In this document: positions 53,892-64,000 of the stretch, piece by piece
Layout: every line of letters begins with the position of its first letter
How positions within the stretch are numbered: the stretch's first letter is position 1
Assembly (NCBI GenBank): GCA_021018995.1
Contig: CM037593.1
Span: 35,973,810 to 36,037,809, forward strand
Origin: Chloranthus sessilifolius
Lineage: Eukaryota; Streptophyta; Magnoliopsida; Chloranthales; Chloranthaceae
Direction of reading: 5' to 3'
DNA length: 64,000 nt
The notes under the pieces: generated by a model
What the model saw: the letters and a program-made list of their open reading frames with translations, nothing else
Databases searched by the model: none
Told to the model about the DNA's origin: nothing
Translations under genes and position numbers: made by a program

Positions 53892-55484
53892 CTGCAAAAA
53901 ACCATGCAGAGCTTAGAAATAGATAATTTCACACATCGAAACAAGCATGCACAGCAAGAGATTTTGAAACTTTAAGTAACGCCTTGAAATTGCTAGATAG
54001 AAGGGAGCGATGAATATTTTCCTTCAAGATAAAATTCTGGCTATAGTGGTTACCCTTTTTCAAGCATGCAGAGCAAGAGAGTTTATTGAATCAGAGTCAC
54101 CACATTGAAACAAGTAACATACATCCTGAATTGATAATACAAAATAATCACCAGTTAATTACTATTAGTATGCCACTTAAGTGCTTATTAATTTAAATCC
54201 AATTTTATTTTTCTTCTTTTGAGATTGACTGATAACCAACTTCTTTGGTTATTAACTATTAAGTGATAGGTTGGAAATTTCCAGAAATGTACAGCACTTC
54301 CTACATGAAGAACTTCTGTGATCCAAGCACTAGGAACTAGAAATAGGGAAAGATCAAAAGACTTCGGAATGAACTGGAGAAAGATCAAAAGACTTATAAT
54401 GAACTTCTTGATCTCAAAGGCGCAACCAGAAACCCCATAAAGAGTGGAGATCAATATCACCAAATTGTCGCATAACAAGATATTCTCTGCAAATTGACAT
54501 ATCAGCAGTAGTTTAAATTGCAAAAGAAGAAACATTTGAAGAATAATAGGATACTCGTCTTCTTGCAATGCTCCTTGACCGTCATATATCTTTTTTTATT
54601 CATAAAGTACATGTTTATTAAAAAAGAAATGACAAAATATTTAATTCCTGTGCTGCAGTGAGATTCTACGACACAAAAAACTAAGCCCAAGAAACTAATA
54701 ATAACAGGTAACAAAGACACAAAACTGTACATTAAAAGGAGGAAATGTTTGTATATTTACTTTAATAGTAGGATTAACATCTAAATAATATTTAGGAGAC
54801 TAACAATTCATGTCTCACATTGCTCTGTTATGTTGTATTTTATGGTACCATACAAATTGAAGGATAAGTAAGAGGACTTTCTCATAAATGGACAGCCTCG
54901 GTGTTCTAAAAGTATGTTGATACCTAGAACTACTTCTTTGAGCATTAGGTGCAGCCTAAGGAGGAATCTTGGAGGCACTACACCATCGCACAGAAAATGA
55001 AGTGTTTCAAATGTCACAAGCATTAGACAAGGAAATATATAAAGTGTGCTTTCATAAGAATAATACTTGGATGAGCAACCCAGATTGAAAAAAAATCCTA
55101 ATAGGAGAGGTTTCGGCCTCTTGTTCATACACCATTGTGCTCTTCCTTCCTGCTTCGGCTTTGGGTCATCCCCAAGAACAACCAAGTAGCTTGGAGCGAT
55201 GGGTCTCTCATCTCCAGCTTAGAAAACAGAAAAATAGAATTCCGCTTTAGTATTTTTCAAGCAGTATTCTTCAAGCATTTCTTAAGATATTCAATGAGTT
55301 TTTTTTTGTTCTTTTGAAATTAAGTAAGATTATATATAAGTGCTAAACAAACATCTTAGTACACTTTTTTGAGACGATAACAAAGAACATCTTAGTACTC
55401 TTGTAATAACATATTATCATAATTCTATCTTTAATCATCCATTGGTTTATTGCCATACACAAAAAATGACTAGGAAACATAAAA
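53892..55484. other. Intron-like or intergenic DNA
   Basis: AT-rich. The ORFs at 54188-54568, 54502-54732 and 54808-55185 (-) have no recognisable motif and unlikely composition. I searched for the J-domain start (DYYxxLGV) on the - strand and did not find it. Confidence 0.5.
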
Positions 55485-56076
55485 TGTAATGTCTCGAAAA
55501 AATTGAGCTTTGAACAGTATGTTTCGGTGTGCGTGCCCGACTGGTCACGTTCCCGACAGTGTAAAATAATTAGGTAAGTTATGTGTGTTATGTGTTAAGT
55601 GAAAAACGTTGAGTGAGGTTGGTGTGGACCTTTGGATGAGTTCGTATATACCTTTTACGGTGTATGTGCTTAACACATAAGCCTAAGTTTAGATAAAGGG
55701 AAGTTAAACTTTAAGAGAATTTATTTCTTTTGAGACTTGGTTGTTGAGAGAGTTATTGAGAGAGAGAGAGAGAAGAGGGAAAAGCAATCAATACGGTGGA
55801 GTGAGTGTGTAGGTGAAGGTCAATCAATACGGTGTATTAGTTGCGAACTTGCATCGTGTGGAATCCAAGCTTCATGCTACGAAGCCCTAGTTGTGTAAGA
55901 AAGTTGGGGATCGAGAAATCGATTGACTAAAGGTAAGAAGTTGTATGAAATTGTAGCTAATAGATGTATAGGTTATTTTATGTATATGGGTGAAGAATTA
56001 GAAGCAATGATAGATAAGATTTGAAAGAAAATGAGTTGAGAAGTTCAAACTCAAGTTTGGGTGACATATGATAAAG

Positions 56077-56382
56077 CCGATCGATCAATTTGTGAAATCG
56101 ATCGGTTGATTTCGTCGAGAGAGGAATGTGAAGGTTTTGAGGAAACCGATCGATCGAAATATAATTTGATCGATCGAGTTGTAAAACCGCTCGATCAAAA
56201 TGAGCACCGACCGATCGATTTAGGAAAAACAGTGAGTGTGTAAAATGGTTTCTGGGGAAATCGACCGATCAATTTGGGAAATGATCGATCGGTATTTGTG
56301 TGCCAAAGGTCTGATTTTTTGAAGGAAACCGACCGATCGAATTTTATTCGATCGATCGATTTGGAAAATCAACTGATCGATT
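56077..56382. repeat. Palindromic word cluster, CCGATCGATCG type
   Basis: About eleven variants: CCGATCGATCAATTT, AATCGATCGGTTGATTT, ACCGATCGATCGAAA, TGATCGATCGAGTT, ACCGACCGATCGATTT, TTCGATCGATCGATTT and others, 12-40 bp apart. All are built on the self-complementary GATCGATC core. Confidence 0.93.
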
Positions 56383-56904
56383 CTGACACTTGCAGACCTT
56401 TGTTTTGTTTTGAAAAGAGGACTTTGGAGAGGCTTTGTATCTTCCTGTTTTACGTCATTTTTGACGTTTTGTTTATGAAATTGTGTATGTTAGGTATTAG
56501 CTTGAGCGATGGGCATGGAGAGCTAGCTTGAGTTAAGAGAAATTCAGTGTGACTTCGTGTGAGGTAGGGAAAACTCCTTAACATGTATATATGATTTCAA
56601 CTAGCATGTGTGTAATGATATGATAAGAGTGTGCGTGTGTTTTGAGACTCTGTCTACGTGATAACATGATTTTCATTTATAGCTTTTAATATATGAACTG
56701 CGTAAGTATGTGCACTAAGGAGAAAGAAATGTGTATGTGACATCAAAAGGATCTAATCATGTGAATATGACATCAAAACGATGTATATAAATATGTGTGT
56801 GAACTCTTTGAAAACTTCAAACTATTATAATTACCACAAACTCACGGTGAATAACCATAAGTTAATTTTCAACTTTGATGTAAGGTTATGTGGATACCCA
56901 ACCG

Positions 56905-56985
56905 ACACGACGGGATATCCGTGACCGGTATCACGGGATATCCGAATAAATTGTGCTCCGATATGACGGGATATCCGTTCTTTGA
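56905..56985 (+). repeat. Three ACGGGATATCCG words in the solo LTR
   Basis: CGACGGGATATCCGTG (56908), TCACGGGATATCCGAA (56931) and TGACGGGATATCCGTT (56964). The GGATATCC core is a palindrome. It stands at the place where the related LTR has the 44-bp array with GTTAAC cores. Confidence 0.85.
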
Positions 56986-57886
56986 TTTCCAATCTGTGGA
57001 AATACTTCGTTCGGCACAAGTCTCCTAAGTTGAAAGAGCTTGAGCATTTTATGTAAATAGTTCATGTGAACAACGATGATGAGTATTTCCATCGGGGGCT
57101 CGATGCTATATTGCTCGAAGGACTATTTTAAGTGATCAATTTAAGTTCTTCCTTTGAATTGAGTTAAGTTTGTGAACTGAGAACAAACTTTTGAAATTAT
57201 GATGAGTTTTGAAACATGCATCAGTTACGTCTTGTCCATTTGTTATGTTTTTCAGTTGTGATTTTTATTAAGAAAAATATGCTCGAAATTATGTCATGAA
57301 AGATATGTAAGTTATGAAAGATATACACGCTATTACTTGTCCCTATCTAAACTATGATGTAACTCACCCTTCGACTATACGTCACAGGTTCAAAGGTTGT
57401 CGCGGGTACAAATGATCTAGATTCGAAGGACCCTTTGTACGTGCCTTTGGAGGAGACAGAGCCCCCTTCTGAGAATTTCTTTTAGCGGACATCACTGTGC
57501 TTACTTTGAGATTTGTTTTGTAAGGCTTGGCACGTCCGACCAATATAACTTAAAAATGATGTAAATATTGAGATACTATATTTTTGGCGAACCATCCTGG
57601 TGTGACTTTTGGTTGTCACTGATGGTTTGGTTTGGTTCGGTTCTTTTGTTCATGCGATTGGCATGGGATTAGAACAGTCTTTTGAGATTATTTTGTTTAG
57701 TTCGTCATTATATAGAAATGAAGATTTATTTCTTATGATGACTCTATCTGTGCAGTTAGACTTTATGCTTTATTCCGCTTTGCGTGTGGATGTGCCAAGT
57801 GTTCCATTTGCATAAGAGGTGTTGTCTTAAGGGTCGTACCGACGACGCGGGTTTCCAGGTGCAGAAATTCGGGTTGTCATATAAAA

Positions 57887-58636
57887 CATCCAATAGAAAA
57901 AAAAAAACAACCCAAAGTGGGAGTAAAAGAAACAAGTTTAACAATATGCAAATGAAGTAGCAGCAGAGTAGGGTACACTACTGGTCCAACTAGTAATGAA
58001 CCACGCTAATGAGGCTAATGAGGGACTAATGCGGCTAAAACTAGTCACATACAAAATCAGAATATGATCCATAAGGCATAAATCAGATGGTACTATATTT
58101 CCTTGGCATCTGCCATCAAAGACTATAACTATGTACTTTCAAAACTATTTGCAAGTAGCTATAAATACAGTAAATCTATTAGGCACTATCACATCTTCAG
58201 TCCAAAACATCAACCAACTTTTAACTTCAACCCCTTTTTTCTGCACAAATATGAAGAGAAATAACCCATTTAATGAGATCACTTCAAAGGTGAAAGAAAA
58301 AATAGGAACAATAAAAAAACAACCTTACCCCTTCTTCATCACAGAGAAAGAGCCATGCCAGTTGAATAAATTTAAGATAGATGGAAACGATAAACCAATT
58401 TCTGCTGTTGAATAAGAACATATAATAAAAAATATACGGAGAGATTGAGGTGCATTTAATCTAATAGTGGGCTCTCAAAAAGTCAAATAGAGAGAGAGAG
58501 AGAGCGACGTCGGGCATGAAACATCCGATCCAACCTTCGGTCAGTCGGTACGGCCAAAATTTTTTATAAGATGGCTAAATATATGAAGAGGGCAGGATTG
58601 AAGAGTTTTCACATTTTAAAACCATGGTTTATATTA

Positions 58637-58671
<35 letters not shown>

Positions 58672-58922
58672 TTATAATAAATGAGCATGCAGTTTCGATC
58701 AATCGAAATAATTTATAATAAATGTAATGATCTGTCTAGGATTCTGAGCAAGCAATCATTACCTTAATAATTTAAGAGAAAATGGTAAATGTACTGGCCT
58801 GTCTAGGATTTTGAGAAAATGGTAAATGTATATTCGTATGCATGATAACGTGTACTTTTATGTCTTTAATTCAAATTAACACCTAGAGAAAATAGGATAT
58901 GCAATTTGTATAATAAACATAC
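57887..58922. other. Intron-like DNA
   Basis: No coding signal; next GDPD exon not found. A (GA)n run lies at 58640-58668 and a short duplication (CTGTCTAGGATT, GAGAAAATGGTAAATGTA) near 58731-58835. Confidence 0.5.
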
Positions 58923-59069
58923 CTATAGATCATGGGCATGTGCTTTGGCAACAAGATCCGTTGGCGTTACCAAATAATTTTTTTCAATGGGCACTATTTT
59001 ATCTTTCCAAGGTCCAATACCAACCACATAATCCTTTATGAAGTCAAGGTAGCAATCTGAAGTAATTTC
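58923..59069 (-). CDS. Glycerophosphodiester phosphodiesterase exon (partial, probably broken)
   Basis: 147 bp, 49 codons, bounded on the - strand by an AG acceptor (AATGAG|GAAATT) and a GT donor (TATAG|GTATGT). It encodes EITSDCYLDFIKDYVVGIGP, then WKDKIVP, NYLVTPTDLVAKAHAHDL. This block (DYVVGIGPWKD; LVTPTDLVARAHAHGLQV) is diagnostic of plant GDPDs, which release glycerol-3-phosphate from glycerophosphodiesters during phosphate recycling. The last codon before the donor is TAG where the family has CAG (Gln): a C-to-T nonsense change, so the gene is likely a pseudogene, or an allele/assembly error. Neighbouring exons were not found; the 2.4-kb solo LTR lies where the next intron would be. 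Confidence 0.85.
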   Translation of the reverse strand, partial: EITSDCYLDFIKDYVVGIGPWKDKIVPIEKNYLVTPTDLVAKAHAHDL

Positions 59070-59501
59070 CTCATTAACAAACATATAAGTGCACAATAGC
59101 AATAGACATACCTATGATATAACTCCTGCAATACCAAGTATCAGTAGTAAATCAACAAATTGATCTCTGCTGAAGGGAAAACATGCTTTTAAATAATACT
59201 GCATTAAGAAGCAATAATTAAAACTTCCCTTAGCAAGCACTGTGTCGATAACCAATGGCACATTAAGAGCATAAAGTGAATGAAAAAGTTGTCAATAACA
59301 GTTTGATTACATGTGCAATGTGTTTGATAAATTAAATCAAATCCATAGAGGGCTTTTTTTCATAGGAAAACTAATACAATTCATGCCTAAAACAGTAATG
59401 TTAGGAATCAATGAAGATCATTTCAAGATGTCATGAATCATGAGATGCTTGGAGTGTTTTCTAAAGCTTAATTAAAATTTGTTATATATCACATTTTCCA
59501 A

Positions 59502-59524
59502 GGGGGGGGGGGGGGGGGGGGGGG
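59502..59524. repeat. Poly(G) run, 23 nt
   Basis: Uninterrupted G run in AT-rich DNA. Such runs are rare in plant nuclear DNA and form G-quadruplexes easily; could also be an assembly artefact. Confidence 0.95.
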
Positions 59525-60213
59525 TCTGCAGCCTCAGCGCCACCTAGCACTGTTAACAACTGTCTCATAGAATTACCATATTCAAAGTTAGTTATAAACA
59601 TACCATGGGGTTATTTTGACTGAAGTGTTGGTATTAAGTACCTGACCTGAGCACCGGCGACGGTCTCGAGTCGATTAATGAAAGGTCAAAAACATAGTTT
59701 CATTAATTTGCATGCTCAATGGATCTGCTCAATGCAGAACCTGCCTTGATCAGACACCAATTGATAAGGGGGCAATGAGCTGTTGCTTCTGTTGAGTCAG
59801 AGGACTTATCTGTACTGCCTTAGTGATGGGAGAACATTCTCCATGCATATCTTAGTGGAGAGACAAAACTACTAATGTCTTAGATAAAGGAGAGTGCCCA
59901 ATATTTGGTTCTCCAATATCTAACCCAATACCAATAGTTCCCATGCCGGTGATCGAGCCTGATTCTCAGCCTTTGTTTAATCAGATAACTGTCACGACCT
60001 TGGGAGCTATTAATGTTCGTCTTTGATATGGAAGTGATGCAGTTCTGTTTTTCTCCAACCAAGTGGGTATTAATGCATAAGAAATAAGGGAGAAGAATCT
60101 TCAAAGGCTTTCAAATCTAAGCCTAAAGATATGATTTTAAACTGGCACATTAGAGGATTTTTCAGTCGGCACTGAGCTAGAGCGGTGAGGGATCTAGACC
60201 GAATATTGTACTC
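59525..60213. other. Noncoding, intron-like
   Basis: I see no coding or repeat signal. ORF 59880-60104 (-) has no motif. Confidence 0.5.
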
Positions 60214-60443
60214 ATGGATCAAAATATCGTCCGATACCGATACGTATCGGACGATACGTATCGGTATCGGAGGTGGACGATACGGTACATTAAATGTACC
60301 GTATCGCCCATTTATATGGCTAATACCGGACGATACATTGAATGTATCGTCCGGTATGTTACTGTTCCGGTACGTATCGTCCGATACATACCGGTTTTCG
60401 GCCCGGACGATACGTACCGGAAAACCGGCATTTTGATCCTTGA
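60214..60443. mobile_element. AAGGATCAAAAT-ended foldback element, GATACGTATCGG type
   Basis: The ends TGGATCAAAATATCG and CATTTTGATCCTTGA are inverted. The interior has GTCCGATACCGATACG, TATCGGACGATACGTATCGG, CCGGACGATACATTG, CAATGTATCGTCCGG-type and CGATACGTACCGG words, nearly all self-complementary or in inverted pairs. ORFs on both strands over it (60070-60459, 60214-60630) are artefacts of the word repeats. Confidence 0.88.
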
Positions 60444-60639
60444 TTGTACTACAAGACACCAGGATGAAGAAAATTTAGGACTAGAGAAATTTGGCCCATT
60501 GGCGACGCTATCTCATTGTAGGCATGCCCGGGGACATTTGGCTGATGTGAATCCATCTGTTACTGTCGTAGCCACTTATCTTTTATGCATTCTCTCTCAG
60601 CTCTGTCAGAGTACACATTTACTTTCCTAATTAGTTGGT

Positions 60640-61330
60640 GTACCATTGGGGTCTTAAACATGGTGAGCTACCTAGAAGAAAAAAATAGTATCAATGGCTT
60701 CACCTTTAGTATTGAGAGGTTTCCAGAATATCATTGAGGCGGAACTCATAGGTCTCCCGTTGGTATTCCAGGACGTTCTGTGGACCACACTTGAGATTGG
60801 ATCACCTTTAATTTTGATAGCAGCAACAAGAAGTCATATTGGATTTGGGTTGTATCACATTTGATAATGAGTGTGGGAATGTAGAGTTTTCTTTCTCAGG
60901 ACCAGATAGAAATATGAATCCATCTGATCCAGAGGTCAAGGTTCTATGAACTACGTTATTCCATCTTCACTTGGTGTCTGCATGAAAGATTTGGATTGAG
61001 GGAGAATTTCTCAGAACAATCAGATGACTACGAAAGGATTCCACGCTCTCTGGAGCGCGGGCCTAAACTTAGGGAGATGAATCATATTTTAGGTGGCATA
61101 GATGACCTAAGAATCACTCATATCTATAGGGAGGGTAACCTCAAGTGGAGGAATTAGCTAATGCTAGTATTTCGTGTGCATACTTGGAGTGGAGGGGTTC
61201 TTAGCTTAGTTGGGCTTTTTTATGTATTAGGATCTAATCAGTTTGGGCTTTAACATTGTTTTCCTTCTGTTCTGGAATTTTTGTGCCCTTTGATATCTTC
61301 ATAGATTTACATGTTTGGAAAAAAAGAATT
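60640..61330 (+). pseudogene. LINE RNase-H-like tail remnant
   Basis: Between about 61080 and 61180 frames in turn give ITHIYREGNL, then ELANASISCAYLEW, matching the HxxREGNxxADxLAN end of LINE RNase-H domains. The 61200-61320 stretch (TAGTTGGGCTTTTTTATG, ending TTGGAAAAAAAG) fits a LINE 3' end with a short A-run. Upstream to 60640 only weak similarity. It lies in what would be an intron of the DXS gene. Confidence 0.55.
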
Positions 61331-61390
61331 CAAAACAGATTTTTCATGTCAGATTCATCTCATTAATTGTGTTCATGATGCATTTTCTAG

Positions 61391-62008
61391 GGTGTTACTA
61401 AAAGAATTGGGAAGGGGATGCATGAATTGACAACTAAAGTTGATGAATATGCATGTGGAATGATGGCCCCCCTGGGATCAACCCTGTTTGAAGAGCTTGG
61501 GCTGTATTACATTGGCCCAGTTGATGGCCACAATATCGACAATCTAGTTTGTGTACTCCAAGAAATGGCATCATTGGATTCAATCGGACCTGTATTAGTT
61601 CATGTTATCATGAAGGAAGGCGAAGGATCAAAAGACAGCCAAAGAAATGAGTCAACCGTCAAACATCATGGTTTTCTGACATTTTTTTCTTTAAAGCTGG
61701 CACACCTACCTCAAGTTCATTTACCTATTTCCCAAAATTCATGGGTAGCAGAATTTCTCGGACATACAGTGATTGTTTTGTCGAGGCTTTAGTTGCGGAA
61801 GCAAAGAGGGACAAAGAAGTAGTGACTGTTCATGCGGGTATGGGAATGGATCGGTCACTTCAACATTTTCAGGAAAGATTTCTAGACAGATTTTTTGACA
61901 TGGGAATGACCGAACAACATGCTGTCACTTTTGCTACCGGCATGTCGTGTGGGGGACTGAAGCCATTTTGTGTAATTCCATCAACATTCCTGCAAAGAGC
62001 ATACGACC
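61391..62008 (+). CDS. DXS3: 1-deoxy-D-xylulose-5-phosphate synthase exon, type III (partial, one frameshift)
   Basis: DXS joins pyruvate and glyceraldehyde 3-phosphate with thiamine diphosphate in the plastid, first step of the MEP isoprenoid pathway. The exon starts after TTTTCTAG at 61391 (GVTKRIGKGMHELTTKVDEY, FEELGLYYIGPVDGHNID, VLVHVI) and ends at 62008 (IPSTFLQRAYDQ|GTCC), a conserved plant DXS intron site. The second half (SRTYSDCFVEAL, VHAGMGMDRS, DRFFDMGMTEQHAVTFATG) contains the catalytic Glu of MTEQHAV. The first half is in frame 2 and the second in frame 1. The change lies between 61640 and 61735, probably one lost base in the T run near 61672, unless an unrecognised intron is present. 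The sequence (SRTYSDCFVEAL, MGMDRSLQ, not the long TEKGRGYPYAE form) fits the type-III clade. Other exons were not found. Confidence 0.87.
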
Positions 62009-62649
<641 letters not shown>

Positions 62650-62812
62650 AACTACAAAAAATAAGACTATTAGCGGCAGCCAAAAACTGCCGCTATTAAC
62701 TAAAAAACTGCCACTAATACCCTTGCCGCTAATAGTCTTAATAGATTTTTTGTTAATAGCGGCAGTTTTTTACTGCAAAAAACTGCCGCTAATAGTCTTA
62801 TTTTTTGTAGTG
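62650..62812. mobile_element. CACTA-type MITE (copy 2)
   Basis: 163 bp, starts AACTACAAAAAATAAGAC (first base C changed to A) and ends GTCTTATTTTTTGTAGTG. Inside, TAGCGGCAGCCAAAAACTGCC, GCTATTAAC and their complements. Same family as 23869 (152 bp); the length difference comes from a duplicated CTGCAAAAAACTGCC near the right arm. Confidence 0.92.
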
Positions 62813-64000
62813 ACATGTTGTTTTGTCTCAAAAATCACAAATGGTGTTCCAAAAAACAAACAAACAACTAGATACATCATCACCAACCAAACGAAAATCA
62901 CAAAATGGTTTTCCAATGTTTTCTTAATCCAATTAGCTACAAAGAGTAGCAAAGAGTTGGTGTTAGGTCCAGACCTCAGCACTAGCCATAGTACCAGCAA
63001 AGAATTAGTATCTGAATGACCATTAGTTGGTAAAGAATGGTGTGAACAGAGACCAGGACAATTGGATTTTGTACATGGGCTGTCATGCTCCCTCTTAAAT
63101 AAAACAACTCAGTGATTTGTTTAAGGGCACCAATGGCCAAAATCCGAGAAGCTACAAAAAACCAAATTACTATAGAATGTTAGGGTGCTAAATAGGTTTG
63201 ATAGATGTACGGCTCTGTGGAACCTAATTTGGTTTAGAAGTCGAAATTTTGTTCTATTTTAGATATTAAATGGCTTTAGTTTTGGAAAAGGATTTCTCAA
63301 TTATATGGGAAGGCGCATAGTACTCTTGACAAAGGGAATACAGATGTTATGATACCCTGAATCTGTGTCTGGCAAGACATGTTTTGTGAGCCAAATTATT
63401 TCACTCTGTTGCTCATTCTTGATAGTTTCTCTTGGGTTATGACCAGTGTATGGTTCACTGAGGATGATAGAAACTTGTTAGAGAGTGATCTTAGAAGAGT
63501 TGGATTTCACTTCCCTGACCAGCATTGTGTTAATGGATAGTGGCGACTATGATATGGTGAGATGTCCATAAGAGAAATAAAGTGACAAACGTTAACTACA
63601 TTATGAGTAGCTTCTCGAACTTTATCTTCCAGTTCCTTCTAGTGAATCTTCATTGTTGAGCAGAAAATGTACATAGACTAATGCCAACCAAATCAAAGTA
63701 TGTGTCGGTTCGGCCTGTTCTTAGTATTGATAGTTTGAGAGGGAAAATTCCCAAATTCAGTTTAAAAGAGTCACTATACCATTTTTTATCACTGTCCTGT
63801 GTTACCATCTTCTAGGAACAACTTAAAAAAGCCCTCGCCATTCAGATATTGACCTAGTACAGTTACGGACTTTCGTCTTCAAGGAATCTAACGAAATTTC
63901 GTTAATTTCATCAAAAATTACAAAATTTTACAATAAAATTACTGATTTCTATTTCCCATGATTTCTATGTCATCAGCAAGCCAATCATCTGCAATACCCC
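62813..64000 (+). other. Presumed DXS intron or spacer, second part
   Basis: No exon or repeat recognised. ORFs at 62723-63019 (+) and 62770-63000 (-) overlap the MITE and are artefacts. Confidence 0.5.

Larger units (their letters stand above)
55485..57881 (+). mobile_element. Solo LTR of a second Tekay/Del-like family, TAAAA target duplication
   Basis: Starts TGTAATGTCTCG at 55485 and ends GGGTTGTCATA at 57881, with TAAAA at 55480-55484 and 57882-57886. The usual terminal CA is TA, one C-to-T change. 2397 bp. It shares a collinear plan with the LTR at 29744: palindrome cluster (56077-56382), a second repeat cluster about 0.8 kb later (56905-56985), and the conserved TTCGACTATACGTCACAGGT block (57370-57389), though most sequence in between is unrelated. 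Confidence 0.92.

Noticed and set aside
54188..55185. Three ORFs of 76-126 aa on the - strand as J-domain gene exons
   Set aside because: No similarity to J-domain protein, Cys/Phe/Leu-rich translations without motif, no matching splice phases.
60070..60630. Overlapping ORFs of 129 and 138 aa on both strands
   Set aside because: The translations only reflect GATACGTATCGG-type words of a foldback element; both strands open by the repeat.

Overview
The window looks like nuclear DNA of a flowering plant. It is AT-rich and gene-poor and is dominated by dead transposable elements: Ty1/copia, Ty3/gypsy of Athila and Tekay/Del type, L1-type LINEs, CACTA-type and other foldback MITEs. Only single exons of ordinary plant nuclear genes (J-domain protein, glycerophosphodiester phosphodiesterase, type-III DXS) are present, separated by kilobases of intron-like DNA. 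No clade can be fixed from the sequence alone. I saw no prokaryotic, organellar or CRISPR signal.

Layout. 1-2.56 kb: unassigned repeat-like DNA. 2.56-6.06 kb: 5'-truncated copia pol (+) with a 3' LTR. 6-8.4 kb: MITEs and simple repeats. 8.47-10.93 kb: solo Tekay-like LTR (- strand), itself hit by a foldback MITE. 11.83-25.14 kb: an old L1 LINE (+) split by a structurally complete Athila-like element on the - strand (12238-23588; LTRs of 1347 and 1357 bp, 5-bp target duplication CTGTG, tRNA-Asp-type primer site, polypurine tract, gag-PR-RT-RH-IN, all broken). 25-29.7 kb: MITEs. 29744-36941: a Tekay/Del-like element (+) with target duplication AAAAC, unequal LTRs (2755 and 1123 bp), a small gag remnant with a duplicated zinc-knuckle block, and no visible pol. 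37.2-40.2 kb: MITE, a 1.5-kb foldback element with hAT-like ends, and a TATCGG-rich element. 40284-44903: a 4620-bp solo LTR with target duplication CTTAA. 45-47 kb: a decayed LINE (- strand) between two copies of one foldback family. 47-53 kb: old repeat DNA with large and small tandem repeats. 53.7-53.9 kb: two exons of a J-domain gene (-). 55485-57881: another solo LTR (target duplication TAAAA). 58.9-59.1 kb: a GDPD exon (-). 61.4-62.0 kb: a DXS exon (+).

The genes do not form an operon or cluster. The history is one of nested insertion and LTR-LTR recombination: three solo LTRs against two two-LTR elements. The most unusual structure is a small cassette inside several LTRs. It is a cluster of short self-complementary words whose sequence differs completely between element families; in two lineages it is followed by a conserved ~80-bp motif. 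Between the Tekay-like and the Athila-like LTR the cassette is inverted relative to transcription.
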